Source: Larix kaempferi
Lineage: Eukaryota > Streptophyta > Pinopsida > Pinales > Pinaceae
Assembly: GCA_027924585.1 (NCBI GenBank)
Contig: BSBM01000809.1
Location: forward strand, 6,915,001 to 6,979,000
DNA: 64,000 nucleotides
Reading direction: 5' to 3'
The notes under the pieces are model-generated. The model saw only the letters and a list, made by a program, of their open reading frames with translations. It was not told the DNA's origin and did no database searches. Positions within the stretch are counted from its first letter, which is position 1. Each line of letters opens with the position of its first letter. The translations under genes were made by a program, and so were the position numbers. This document shows positions 48,979 to 59,760 of the stretch, in pieces.

Positions 48979-51020
48979 CGAAGCTGAAGCATATCTTCCC
49001 TGGGTTACTTATCAGTTTTACTGGTTTAAGAGGTGGACTTAAATCAGCTCTTTTTAAGGCTATTTTCACCAAAAAAGTTGTCACAGTGGCTTCTAAAGGA
49101 ATTGGAACCAGGAACAAACCTACTTCTCCATTGCAATTGGGTGTGACAGACCCTGAACAGATCTTAAAAACAACAAGAAAACTCTGAAGGTCTCAATCTT
49201 TAGCAGCCTCCTGTGATCCTGACCAGTTGGGTGTTTCATTACATTCAGCTGAAACCTCACCTTGGATAAAACCTACCATCCCTGAGAGCACTCTTCAAGT
49301 TTTTACTAACCCTCAAACCTGTTTGAAAGCCAAGACTGCTTCTCCTGCTAAAATACGTCTCTTTCAGCTGAAAGTAGGAAAGAATCCTTTTCAAACAAGT
49401 TTCATCCAAGCTTCTACATCTTTTAGGCCAGTCAGTATAAAAATGGCAGGCCAAAACCCACCCATGGATATGATGGACCGGATGGTTGCAGCTAGGTATG
49501 CACCATTAGTCTTACCTCAGCCTTTACATGCATTGCCTGGAGGTGATTACCAGAAGTATATGCCTAGGTTCAATGGACAGGGGGAAACCACTACTGAGGA
49601 ACATTGGGAGGCTTTCCTAAGTTATGCTGACAATCAAAAAATTGAGATCAAAGATGTGTGGATGAGGGTATTTGTTCAGAGCCTTGATGGGGATGTAAGG
49701 AAGTGGTTCAGAGAATTGCCTGCCAACTCAATCACTATAATTGAAGATCTCCGTGATCTTTTCATGAGGCAATGGGGAGACACAAAGGACCACACCTACT
49801 ATATAACTGAGTTTGGAGCTCTCATAAGAAAGAAAGATGAGACTGTTGCAGATTTTTCCAAAAGGTTTAACAAAATGTATAGCAAGATTCCAGCATAAAT
49901 TAATCCTACTGAAACATCAGCTAAACTTACTTATGCAAATGCCTTTGATCACGAATTTTCTTTATTACTGAGAGAAAGAAGACCTATTACCCTGCTGAAC
50001 ATGCAAGATGCAGCATTGGAGATAGAATCCGATTTGCTGGCTTCAAACAGACTTAAGAAAAAAACAACCCAGCAGCTTTATGAAAGAAAAGAAAAGAAGG
50101 AAGTTGTTTCAGCAAGTGCTGCTCCTCAGTCTGTTGAAGCCAAGATAGATGAGATGGATAAGCTGGTGAAGATTCTTACTGCAAAATTGAATAAATTAGA
50201 GATTGAGAAGAATTCTAGAAAACCTGCTCCAGAAGCTGAACGAAATCCAAATAACCAGAATCAGTTCAGAAGGCAATTTGCTCCTAGATTTATACCAAGA
50301 GAGCGCAGGAACAATGATATCCAGCGAGAAAGGAGAGAGAATGAGGATCAAAGAGTGCCCCCACCTTTTCAAAATAATGTAGCTGATGAAGAAGAAGTTG
50401 ATGAACAACTACTCTTTGAAGAGACTGAGACTGATCAGGATATGAACCACTTTGGAGATGGATTGTCTACAGGTTTTGTTACTGAAGAATATTTTCTGAA
50501 TTCAGAATACTACGATGCTGACATGTTTGAAACTGAAGATGATTTAGGCTTGGAAAATACTGCTGTAACTGCTGTTGTTCATCAGAATGGACCTAAGAAG
50601 ACCATAAATCTCAGATCAAGCCCAAAACAAGTGGTCCAATCCCCGAAGAAGAAAGCCCTTGTTCCTGCTGCACCTGTTCCTGCTAAACAAATAACTGATC
50701 CTGTCATAGAGAAAAAGCAATCTACAGAAAAATCAAAGAAGAATGCTGAAGTTGAAGAGGTAAATAAATCTGTCCAGAATTTTAGTTTGGAGAATGAACT
50801 AGGGAAGTTAAAGATTCCTGTACCTTTGATTGAGTTAATAAAGAATCCATCATATAAAGAAACAGTTTTGAAAGTAATGAATGTACCCAGTAATCAGCCT
50901 GTTTCAAATACAGTTAACTTGCAGGAAGAAAACCCTAGAATCTTCATTGGATCAGCTCTGGCTGAGAAGACTGAGAATGAGGCTAATGCTTCTCCTCCTT
51001 TCTATGTAACCTTGACTGTC
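48979..51020 (+). pseudogene. Element B gag, copy 2
   Basis: Same frame and domain order as copy 1. The gag domain is open over 49227-49898 (MAGQNPPMDMMDRMVAARY, VRKWFRELPANSIT). A stop at 49896 is specific to this copy, and the stop at 49185 is shared. The frame is then open from 50001 through the charged region to the protease. Confidence 0.85.
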
Positions 51021-51530
51021 CACGAGCAAATGATTCACAATTGCTTGTTAGATTCAGGAGCATCCCATAACTTGATGCCAAAAGCTGTAATGGAAGCCTT
51101 GGGCCTCAGTATCACCAAACCTTAGCATGATTTATATGCCTTTGACTCTCGAGCTGTGAAGTGTCTAGGAGTAATAAAAGACATGGTTGTCAGCCTTGCT
51201 CAGTTGCCCATGAAAAGTGTGATAATGGCTGTTCTGGTAGCTGACATCACACCAAAGTTTGGCTTGCTTCTTTCTAGGTCATGGGCTAAGAAGGTTGGGG
51301 GAACCTTAGAGATGGACCTCTCTTATGACACCATTCCTGTTTTTGGTGAAGAAAATAGAAGACTTTACAGAGAGTTGCAGCTTGCTTACATAGTAACAGA
51401 TGATAAAAACCCCACCAATCACCCATTGTACTTTGTTGATAAAGATCTTGGTACATGCATATTACATTTCAGTGAGGAGGATAATTCTACTGGTCTGTTA
51501 CAAGTGGAAAAAGAACAGCAAATAAAACAC
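51021..51530 (+). pseudogene. Element B aspartic protease, copy 2
   Basis: Active site CLLDSGASHNLMPK, stop at 51123 shared with copy 1, then the second half of the protease (LPMKSVIMAVLVADITPK). Confidence 0.85.
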
Positions 51531-51546
51531 AGCAGAGAGGAAGAAG

Positions 51547-51942
51547 ATGCACTGTGGCAGTTGTACTTTGATGGATCCTCATGCAAAGAGGGTGTTGGAG
51601 CTGGAGTTTTACTCATTTCCCCTGGGGGTCAAACAGTGAAACTCATGTATAAGTTGGAGTTTGTTACCACTAACAACACTGCTGAGTATGAAGCTCTGCT
51701 ACTGGGATTGAAGGCTGCTAAAGATTTAGGACTTCAGCAGATTGCTGCATTTGGCGACTGCGAACTAGTTGTTCAGCAGGTGAAGAACAACTATCAAGTA
51801 AAGCAGGGTTTGCTGAAAGTATATCGGAATGAGGTATGGGATATGCTTGAAAACTATTTTATAGCATTTAATATCACTCATATTCCAAGGAATCATAATG
51901 AGACTGCATACTCATTAGCTTTGGCTGCCACACATTTCAGAA
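51547..51942 (+). pseudogene. Element B archaeal-type RNase H upstream of RT, copy 2
   Basis: Same domain as in copy 1: LYFDGSSCKEG, TAEYEALL and FGDCELVVQQV are intact. The same Tyr stands in place of the last Asp (NETAYSLAL), so that change predates the duplication. The frame is continuous with protease, and a one-base insertion near 52250 puts the following RT in another frame. Confidence 0.87.
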
Positions 51943-52269
51943 TCCCTAAGACCACTCAACTAAGGTATCCCATAGAGGTGAGGTATAGACCATGTGTGCC
52001 TGATAATGTGAAGCACTGGAGGGTTTTTGAAGATGACATTGAAATCAAAAAATTTCTTGAGCTTACAGATGAGTTTTCAAATGATCAAATTGATCAAGAA
52101 GAGGATGAGGGGGATGAACAGTTAAATGAGTTTGCTGCAGAAGAGATAGCAGGTCATAAAATCATTGAGTTGAAGAGCAACTTCATTCCAAAACGTCTAG
52201 TACCTTTAGAAAGAATATTTACAAAGGATGATACACCTTCAAAGCCAGTGGTTTCAATCTTCAGAAGAC

Positions 52270-53310
52270 AATGTAGTGGACTGCAATATTGGTTCAGCAG
52301 AGCATCCAAAGATGGTAAAAATTTCTAAATCTCTGACGGCTAAACAAAGAAATAGATATATCAAGTTTTTGAAAGAACATGTAGATGTATTTTCCTGGTC
52401 TTATCAGGAACTAAGAACTTATGATACAGCAATTATTCAGCAGAAGGTCCCTTTGAAGCCTAATGTTAAGCCTTTCTGACATAAACTAAGAAGGATCAAT
52501 CCAGCTTTGTTCCTTGTAATTGAAAAAGAAATAAAGAAGTTGCTGGATGCAAAGATAACAGTGCCTCTCAGGTACTCTTCCTGGGTTGCTAATTTGGTTC
52601 CTATCAGAAAAAAGAATGGGGAAATTAGATTATGTATTGACTTCAGAAATCTGAATAGATCATCATTAAAAGACAACTATCCTCTTCCCAAGATTGAACA
52701 GGTTTTGCAGCAAGTAGGTGGAGCTCAGAGGATCTCTATGCTGGATGGTTTCTCAGGGTACAATCAGATTGCCATGCACCCTGATGACAAGGAAAAGACA
52801 GCCTTTACAACCCCCTGGGGGACATTCATGTATGACAAGATGCCTTTTGGCTTGATGAATGCTGGAGAAACCTTTCAGAGAGCCATGGACATTGCATTTG
52901 TAGGAGAAAAAGATAAGTTTGTGGTTATCTATCTGGACGATATTACTGTATTCTCAAAATATGACGATGAACACTTGAAGCACTTGAAGCAAACCTTCCT
53001 AAAATGTAGAAAATTTGGCCTGTCCCTGAACCCCAAAAAGTCACATTTTGCTGTGCAAGAAGGTAATCTACTTGGTCACTTGGTGTCTGCTGATGGCATC
53101 AGAATAGATCCTGAAAGAGTGAAAGCAATACTGAAGAATAGTTTACCTAGGAGTAAAAAAGATGTTCAATCATTCATTGGCAAGATAAATTTTCTGCGGT
53201 GGTTTATTCCGAACTTTGCTGAAACCATTAAACAAATCACAGCCATGTTGAAGAAAGATCAGGAAGTAAAGTGGACTGCTGAGGCAAAGGCAGCATTTGA
53301 GAAAATCAAG
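52270..53310 (+). pseudogene. Element B RT, copy 2
   Basis: A complete RT core: FSWSYQEL, a shared stop at 52477, then open from 52507 with RLCIDFRNLNRSSLKDNYPLP, LDGFSGYNQIAM, PFGLMNAGETFQRAM, IYLDDITVFSK and LLGHLVSADGI. The YLDD active site is intact here, unlike copy 1. Confidence 0.92.
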
Positions 53311-53961
53311 GTAGCTCTTACTGAAGCACCTGTATTGGTAAGTCCTGGTTTTACCAAAGAATTCCTTACTTTTTCATTTGCATCAGAAGACACAATTGCA
53401 GTTGTTTTACTTCAGAAGAATAAAGAAGGATTGGAACAACATATTGCTTTCTTCAACAAAACTCTTAGAGATTTTGAGCTGAAGTACAGTATATTGGAGA
53501 AGCAAGCTTATGCTGTGGTAAAGGCTTTGAAATTTTTCAGAATTTATGTCCTGGATTCAAAATTAATTTCTTTTGTACCTAATTCTGCTGTGAAAGATGT
53601 GTTAACTCAACCTGATAGTGAAGGAAAGAGAGGTAGGTGGATTGCGAAGATTATGGAATATGATGTAGAGATCATGCCTACTAAGCTTGTCAAGGGACAA
53701 GGTTTAGCCAAGCTGTTGGCTGAATCAAATTGTCAGGCTCTGGGACTGCATGTCATCGCTGAAGAATTGGTTCCTGAAGAATATCAAGCACTTCTGGAAA
53801 AAGAAAAGATCATGGATTTTTATTCATCATCAGCCTGGTATGCAGACATTGTTCATTTTCTGTTATTTCTGCAATGTCCTGAACATTTGGATAGGAAGGC
53901 TGCCAGATCTGGAAGGACCCAGGGGGTATTTTGCTCAGATGTTTGGACCAATCTGAAATAG
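53311..53961 (+). pseudogene. Element B RT-linked (gypsy) RNase H, degenerate
   Basis: FLTFSFASEDTIAVVLLQKN, LKYSILEKQAYAVVKAL and PNSAVKDVLTQPD give the gypsy RNase H scaffold, with several catalytic positions not conserved. This is expected where a second RNase H has been acquired. The frame runs to 53961 and passes into the integrase zinc-binding region (HEGACGGH at about 53980). Confidence 0.85.
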
Positions 53962-54944
53962 GAGAGGTGATTTCAGAATCTCATGAAGGTGCCTGTGGAG
54001 GACACAAGTATTGGGAAGCAACATCTTACAAAATTTTATGAGCTGGATATTATTGGCCATCCTTGTTCACAGATGTTTACCAGCAGTGGGGTCTAGACTT
54101 TATTGGAGAAATAAATCCAGCATCTTCAGGACAGCATCACTAGATTCTGACTGCAACAGATTTTTTCACAAAATGGGTGGAATCCATTCCCACAAAGAAT
54201 GCTACAGACAAGGTAATCATGGAATTCATTGAAGAAAATATTTTGAGCCGGTTTGGCTATCCACAGAGATTAATAACAAATAATGCAAAGGCATTCAAAT
54301 CCAATGCAATGGTGGCCTTTTGTGAAAGAAATGGCATCATTCTGAAGCACTCAACTCCCTATTATCCTCAGGGCAATGGTCAAGCTGAATCTTCCAATAA
54401 GAACATCATTCAGAGCATCAAGAAATTGTTGAAGCATAACAAAAGGTCTTGGGATTCAATGTTGAAGTATGCATTGTGGGCAGATAGGATTACAGTGAAA
54501 CATGCAATTGGGACTTCTCCATTTCAGCTAGTTTATGGTACAGAGGCAGTGTTCCCTGTTCAATTGGGGATTCCAGTGATGAAATTCCTCCATAACTCTC
54601 AAGAGGAACCGGATGATATGCAAAGGAGAGTCTTTGAAATGATAGGGTTACAGCAAAGTAGAGAGAAGGTGGATGAAAAAGCACAGCTGTACAGAGCTAA
54701 GATTAAAAACAGTTTTGACAGGAACATTAAAGAAAATACTTTTATAGAAGGTGAGATGGTTCTAAGATGGGATGCAAGAAAGGAGCAAAAGGGTAAGCAT
54801 GGTAAGTTTGGAAATCTTTGGTTTGGCCCTTTTCTGGTATCAAAAGTTTTAGAGAACAATACTTTTATCTTGCAGTCCTTGGAAGGTGAGGAGTTGTCCA
54901 GCCCTGTTAATGGGCGATTCCTCAAGCATTTTTACAGTTTATAG
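53962..54944 (+). pseudogene. Element B integrase
   Basis: The zinc-binding part is shortened: HEGACGGH is followed quickly by QQWGLDFIGE, so the paired-Cys segment is missing. The DDE core has D in WGLDFIG, then N where the second D is expected (LITNNAKAFKS, near 54272), and E in GQAESSNK. It is open from 54177 to 54944, with a stop near 54140. The tail (WFGPFLVSKVLENNTFILQSL) is typical of gypsy integrases. Strand transfer would be lost with the D-to-N change. Confidence 0.88.
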
Positions 54945-55110
54945 GAGCATTTTCACTGATCATTGTACATACCGGTGAGTGAATCATAATAGGACTCCAT
55001 AGCCCAATGGAATTTTTGCAGACAGGTAGATAAGATAGCAGACAGAAGGCACTGGTCTACAGGTTCTTGAAGCCTCGCAGGGAGGTCTTCATCCTGCAGC
55101 TGGAGCCAGA
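54945..55110 (+). other. Spacer between B integrase and its 3' LTR
   Basis: A short non-coding spacer. The bases directly before the LTR read CTGGAGCCAGA, not a clean polypurine tract; the best purine run nearby is short (CAGGGAGG, 55078-55085). Confidence 0.6.
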
Positions 55111-58100
55111 TGTTAAGTCAGTAATTTGTTCCTTCAAATTTTGTTTGATTTGCATTTTATTTCAAGTTATTCATTTGCTTTAATTTGATTTTTCCCTCTT
55201 TTAGGAATTTTTTTTTAGTTTTTATATGAAATTTTGGGCTTGCTTTTGAAATTTTCAAGTTTTAAACTTTAGGTTTGTTTTTTGTTAAAGGGTTTTAAAA
55301 GTCACTATATAAAACAATGGGTTCATAGACCATACTCTAAGTATAGTCATGCATAATCATTACTCTAACAGCTTTAAAACTCCATGCAAAATGGCAAAAA
55401 GTGGTAAAAAAGCACCAAAACGGTGTTAAAATTATTCTTGTAGCGCTGGAGCTCAAAATCACCAAAGGCGCGCTACAAGAATATCACGACTCCAAAATTC
55501 CGTCGATTTTTTAGCAAATCTTGGCACGTTTTGGAATGATGAATGACTAATTACATGTTTTGGAGAATTTGTCACGTGCTGATGCAGGGAACATCATGAT
55601 TCCAAGTGGTTACACATTGTGAGGAAATCGTGCTCATCGTGAGCCCAAATGTAATTCCTTTTGATAGGTAGCAGCATGGTTTGAGGTAAATGTGAGATGA
55701 GTTTGTCATTTACAGGCACATTCAAAGACGAAGGACTTAGTGGAGTAGCCATAACCACTAAAAAACCGGACATTGTCGCTGCTGAACAAAGGAGAGGTTT
55801 TGATGGCTTCACAGGAAGTTAGGGCTTCCTAATTTCGTTGCTAGCAGTTAAATTGAACGTTGGAGGACGTATGTACATCCAAGGTGATTCATTTGACAAC
55901 TCAAGTCGTGATTTTAAATAACTGCAGTTGAGCAATTTAAAGGTATTTCCTGAAAATCCAAAATAACTGCAAATTTGGGGTTTTTTCGCTGGGGATTACT
56001 CTGTCAAAATTGATCAAAGGAAAGGTTAAGTTGTGCTTTTAAATGCAATTCAGCCAGAGAAATAGCTATTTCTGATGCTTTGAGACGCCAGGATGAGCGA
56101 GGGTTCATTTTTCAGTAATTGAAGAAGAATGGGCAGGAGTGGTAAGATAAACAGAGCCGAACCTACTGAGGTAGGATGGATTGAAAAACTCCCTAGGTGT
56201 GTTGAGTTGTTTCAACAAGCTGGTTGGATGGACTTTTTCAAGAAGATAGATGGGTATGATGCAGAAGTGTCCTGTAAGTTTGCTCAAGGCTTTAAAAATG
56301 ACATGGTGACCTTTGATACTCTTAAATTTAGGCTGACAGTGAAGTTGATTTCAGAAGCTACAGGGATTAAGAATGAGGGTGAACCATGGTTTAAGAAACT
56401 GCCTTTTGACTTTGATTCACAAAGATATATTTTACCAAATGTCACCCCTGATTGGAATAAAGGCATCCTTATTCAAAATTTCATAAAGGAATTGGTTGAG
56501 CTAATTAGAATACTGCAAAGCTATGTACTTGCGAGGGCAGGTATGCTTATGTCTACAAGTACCACTTAATATTCCTTCAGCACATGGTGGGGGTGTCCAA
56601 GATGAACCTGCCATTCTTTTTTTTGAAAAGCTTGCAGAAGATGTCCAACAGGGTGAAAGGGCAGATAGACCATTCTTCTCAGTCCATCCTTCACGATGGG
56701 CTAATTAAGTTGATTATTAGCACTGTTTTGCAACATGAAGGGAAGACCTGGGACTTTTTCATCTTTTGGTCTGGCTTTGAAGATCAGAAACCTAAGAGGC
56801 AAGCAGACAAGGGTAAGGTCTTGATGAGAAAATTAGGTCAGAAGCCTAAACTTGAAGATAAGGAAGAGGTGAAAGTTGAGGAAGCATCAAAGCATGTGGA
56901 GGAGGATAGTAAACCTAAACTATTTTCAGCCAGTCTTAAAGGCAAGTACTCACTATTTGTAGATGAGAAAGAGGAACCTGAACAGTACTTGGCACTTGCA
57001 GAGGATTCTCATGAAGTGAAAGCTGTTGATATAAGAGAGGTTGTTGTACCTAAGGATAAAATTCAAACTCAACAGGGAAGCCCTATCACCATTCTCTCAG
57101 ATGATGAGGGATATTTATTGGAGGAAGAGCAGCCCATCTCTACAACATAAGTCAAGGTTGAAACAGGCAAAGAAATCCCTACTTCAGATGGCAAAGCAAT
57201 AAAACCTAACAGAAAGAGGAATAAACTTGAAGTAGTAGAGTTGGCTGCTATCCAGCATCAAGGAAAGGAGCTGAAAATGATGGGAGAAGCAGCATCATAT
57301 TGGAGACCTAAAACTAGGTCACAAAACAAGCTAAGACTGAACATGAAGAAATTGCTCAATCCCAGATTAAATACAAATGAAGTTACTGTCCTAGATGAGG
57401 TTTCCATGAATGATAAACCAGTAATAGACAAAGTTATGCATCCTGCAAAAGCCCAGAGTTCATTAAAATCATTAGAAGATTCAAGCCAGCCTATACCTAA
57501 AATATCTGAAATCTATTCTGAAATAAGAAGTGATCATTTAAAGTAGCCACAATTAAAAGAAGAAGCTCCTTTAGTTGAAGCAACAGGTGAGGAAAATCCT
57601 GGCATTGAAGACACTCCTACAGACCTGTTAATTGAAGAGGCTGAAATCTTCAAAAAACTTGATATACCTTGGAGACCTGATGAGGAACAAGATCCTACAA
57701 TAGACAAACTATTTGACTCTGACAGAGAGAATTTGCAGAAAACTGTTAAGCAGTACAAACATTAGATGAGTTACATGCAAGAGGTCAATGATGGATTAAT
57801 GATGGCTAACAGAAGGTTGAGAGAAGACCTACAGGATGTAAAAGACCATTTTCAGGAGTTGATAGTAGAAGCAAAGGAAGCACTAAAGAGAAAAAGAGCT
57901 ACTGACATGCATTGCACAAAGTTGGAGAAAATAGTCCAGGACCTGCAGCAGAGAAACAAGGAGCTAATCAAGAAGATAAATGACATAGAGCAGGAGCATA
58001 AGAAAGCTAAGAGGAAAGATCAAGCATCAGATGGCATCGCTCTACTGGCTGAAGCAGCAAAATATCTATAAGTCAGTTGTTCATTTAGTTAGTTGTCACT

Positions 58101-58736
58101 AGTTGATAAACACATATGTTAGTGATTTACTATTTTTAGCATATTTTGTAATTTTGTAATATTGTACATTTTACTTTACCTCATTGAATAGATGGAAGGC
58201 AGTTAGGGTTAGATCCCTAGCTGATTTTGTAAAGATTAGTATTTAGAGACGTTAGAAAGTCATGGAGAGGGTTCGATTTTTGGGAGCTTTCAGGAGGTCT
58301 TCAAACTCAGTTGGTTTTCAGACTTGTTCATGAGTTAAGTACAAAACTCTTGTATGCAGTTGATGATGAAATTATGAGATATATGTGACCTTTACCCTTC
58401 AGTTTTCTATGTTGGCTTCATTTTTCAGCTTGTCTAGTTGCTTAATTGATATATTCATTTACTAGTTTATGTTTATATGCTGGTAATGCTTGTCATTTAT
58501 GTATGAACCTCAATACTATTTCAGTTGGATCGTGTTAGATATATCATGCATCTTTATCGTCTTTTGCTTATAATTCAGTTGTTATTTTGCTCATGAATAC
58601 ATTCCCTGTGTGTTCCCAAAGTTCACAACCAAAAACACATTACAGAAACCTTTAAGTTTTGTTTTCTTTATTGAATTTTGTTTGAGATTGTGTTGGCTTG
58701 TTTCTCTGGCCTTGGAAACAATTTCTGGCACAAACA
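55111..58736 (+). mobile_element. Element B LTR, copy 3 (3' LTR, 3,626 bp)
   Basis: It starts TGTTAAGTCAG and ends CTGGCACAAACA, followed by GGGAC (58737-58741). About 4% divergent from copy 2 by a count over the first kilobase. It lies outside the tandem duplication, so it dates the original insertion. Confidence 0.95.
56129..58071 (+). pseudogene. LTR-encoded accessory protein of element B, copy 3
   Basis: Same ORF as in copies 1 and 2. It is broken by a one-base deletion near 56526 and by stops near 57148, 57544 and 57763. The coiled-coil end is fully open to 58071. At the site of the TAG shared by copies 1 and 2 it has CAG. The mutation sets of the three copies differ, so the ORF was probably intact when B inserted. 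Confidence 0.8.
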
Positions 58737-58741
58737 GGGAC

Positions 58742-59760
58742 CTTAACTGGTCTTGTACAAAAGACAACTACCGGACCCCCTTCATCGACCAGATTATCGA
58801 CAATTGTGCCGAAAGCGTCATCTTCTCATTTATGGATGGATTTTCTAGTTACAACCAGATTGAGATCAACAGAAGACGACTTTCATCTGCCCATGGGGAA
58901 CATTTGCATACCGCAAACTCCCGTTTGGCCTTAAAAATGCTGGCACCACATTTCAGCGGGCTATGTCATATGCCTTCCATGACATTAAGGACTTTGTGGA
59001 ACCTTATCTGGACAATCTCCCTGCTCATTCAAAGCAGCATGAGTTCCACATTGATCATCTGACGGCTATTTTTCTCAGATGCAGACAGTACAATATCTGT
59101 CTGAATACTCATAAGTGTATCTTTTGCATTTAGTCCGGATGCCTCTTAGGATTTATCGTTTCGAAGGATGGGATCTGCATTGATCCCTTAAAGGTGGAGG
59201 CCATCATCAACCTACCACCCCTGACTGATGTGATGGAAATTCAAAGTCTCCAAGGGAAGGCAACTTATTTAAGACATTTTGTTTGCAATTTTGGGGAGAA
59301 GACTCCGGGGTACATGCAATTTCTCAAGAAGTAATGGGACGACCAAGCTCAAAAGTCCTTCGACAGTATCAAACATGCCATCATGCATGCCCCCGTGCTC
59401 CAACTGCCCAATTATGATCGAGATTATATCTTATATATCACCGCTTTTGCTACCACTATCACCATGGTTTTTGTACAGGAGGATCAAAACACCCAGGAAC
59501 ATGTAATATACTATGCAAGTAAGGGTCTTGCTGACGCTAAAACCAGATATTCACATGTTGAAAAACACACATTCACAGCAGTCATCACCGTCCAGAAGTT
59601 CTGGCACTATATCTTTCTCCGCACCACCACCATCATCGCAGACTCGAACCCCATGTACCAAGTCCTGACGCGTCAAGTGCTTGGGGGCAAGTATTCACGT
59701 TGGATCGTAATACTGCAATAATTTGATCTTCTTTTCGAGAAAGCCAAGTCGAAAAATTAT
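58742..59760 (+). pseudogene. Element A RT (C-terminal part) and gypsy RNase H
   Basis: RT resumes after the B target duplication with LNWSCTKDNYRTPFIDQIIDN, MDGFSSYNQIEIN and, after a frameshift near 58875, a GLKNAGTTFQRAM-type block. The active site reads YLDN (near 59005), so the second Asp is lost. RNase H follows from 59360 (LPNYDRDYILYI, YSHVEKHTFTAVI, IIADSNPMYQVL) and looks degenerate. There are stops near 59131, 59332 and 59719. Confidence 0.87.
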
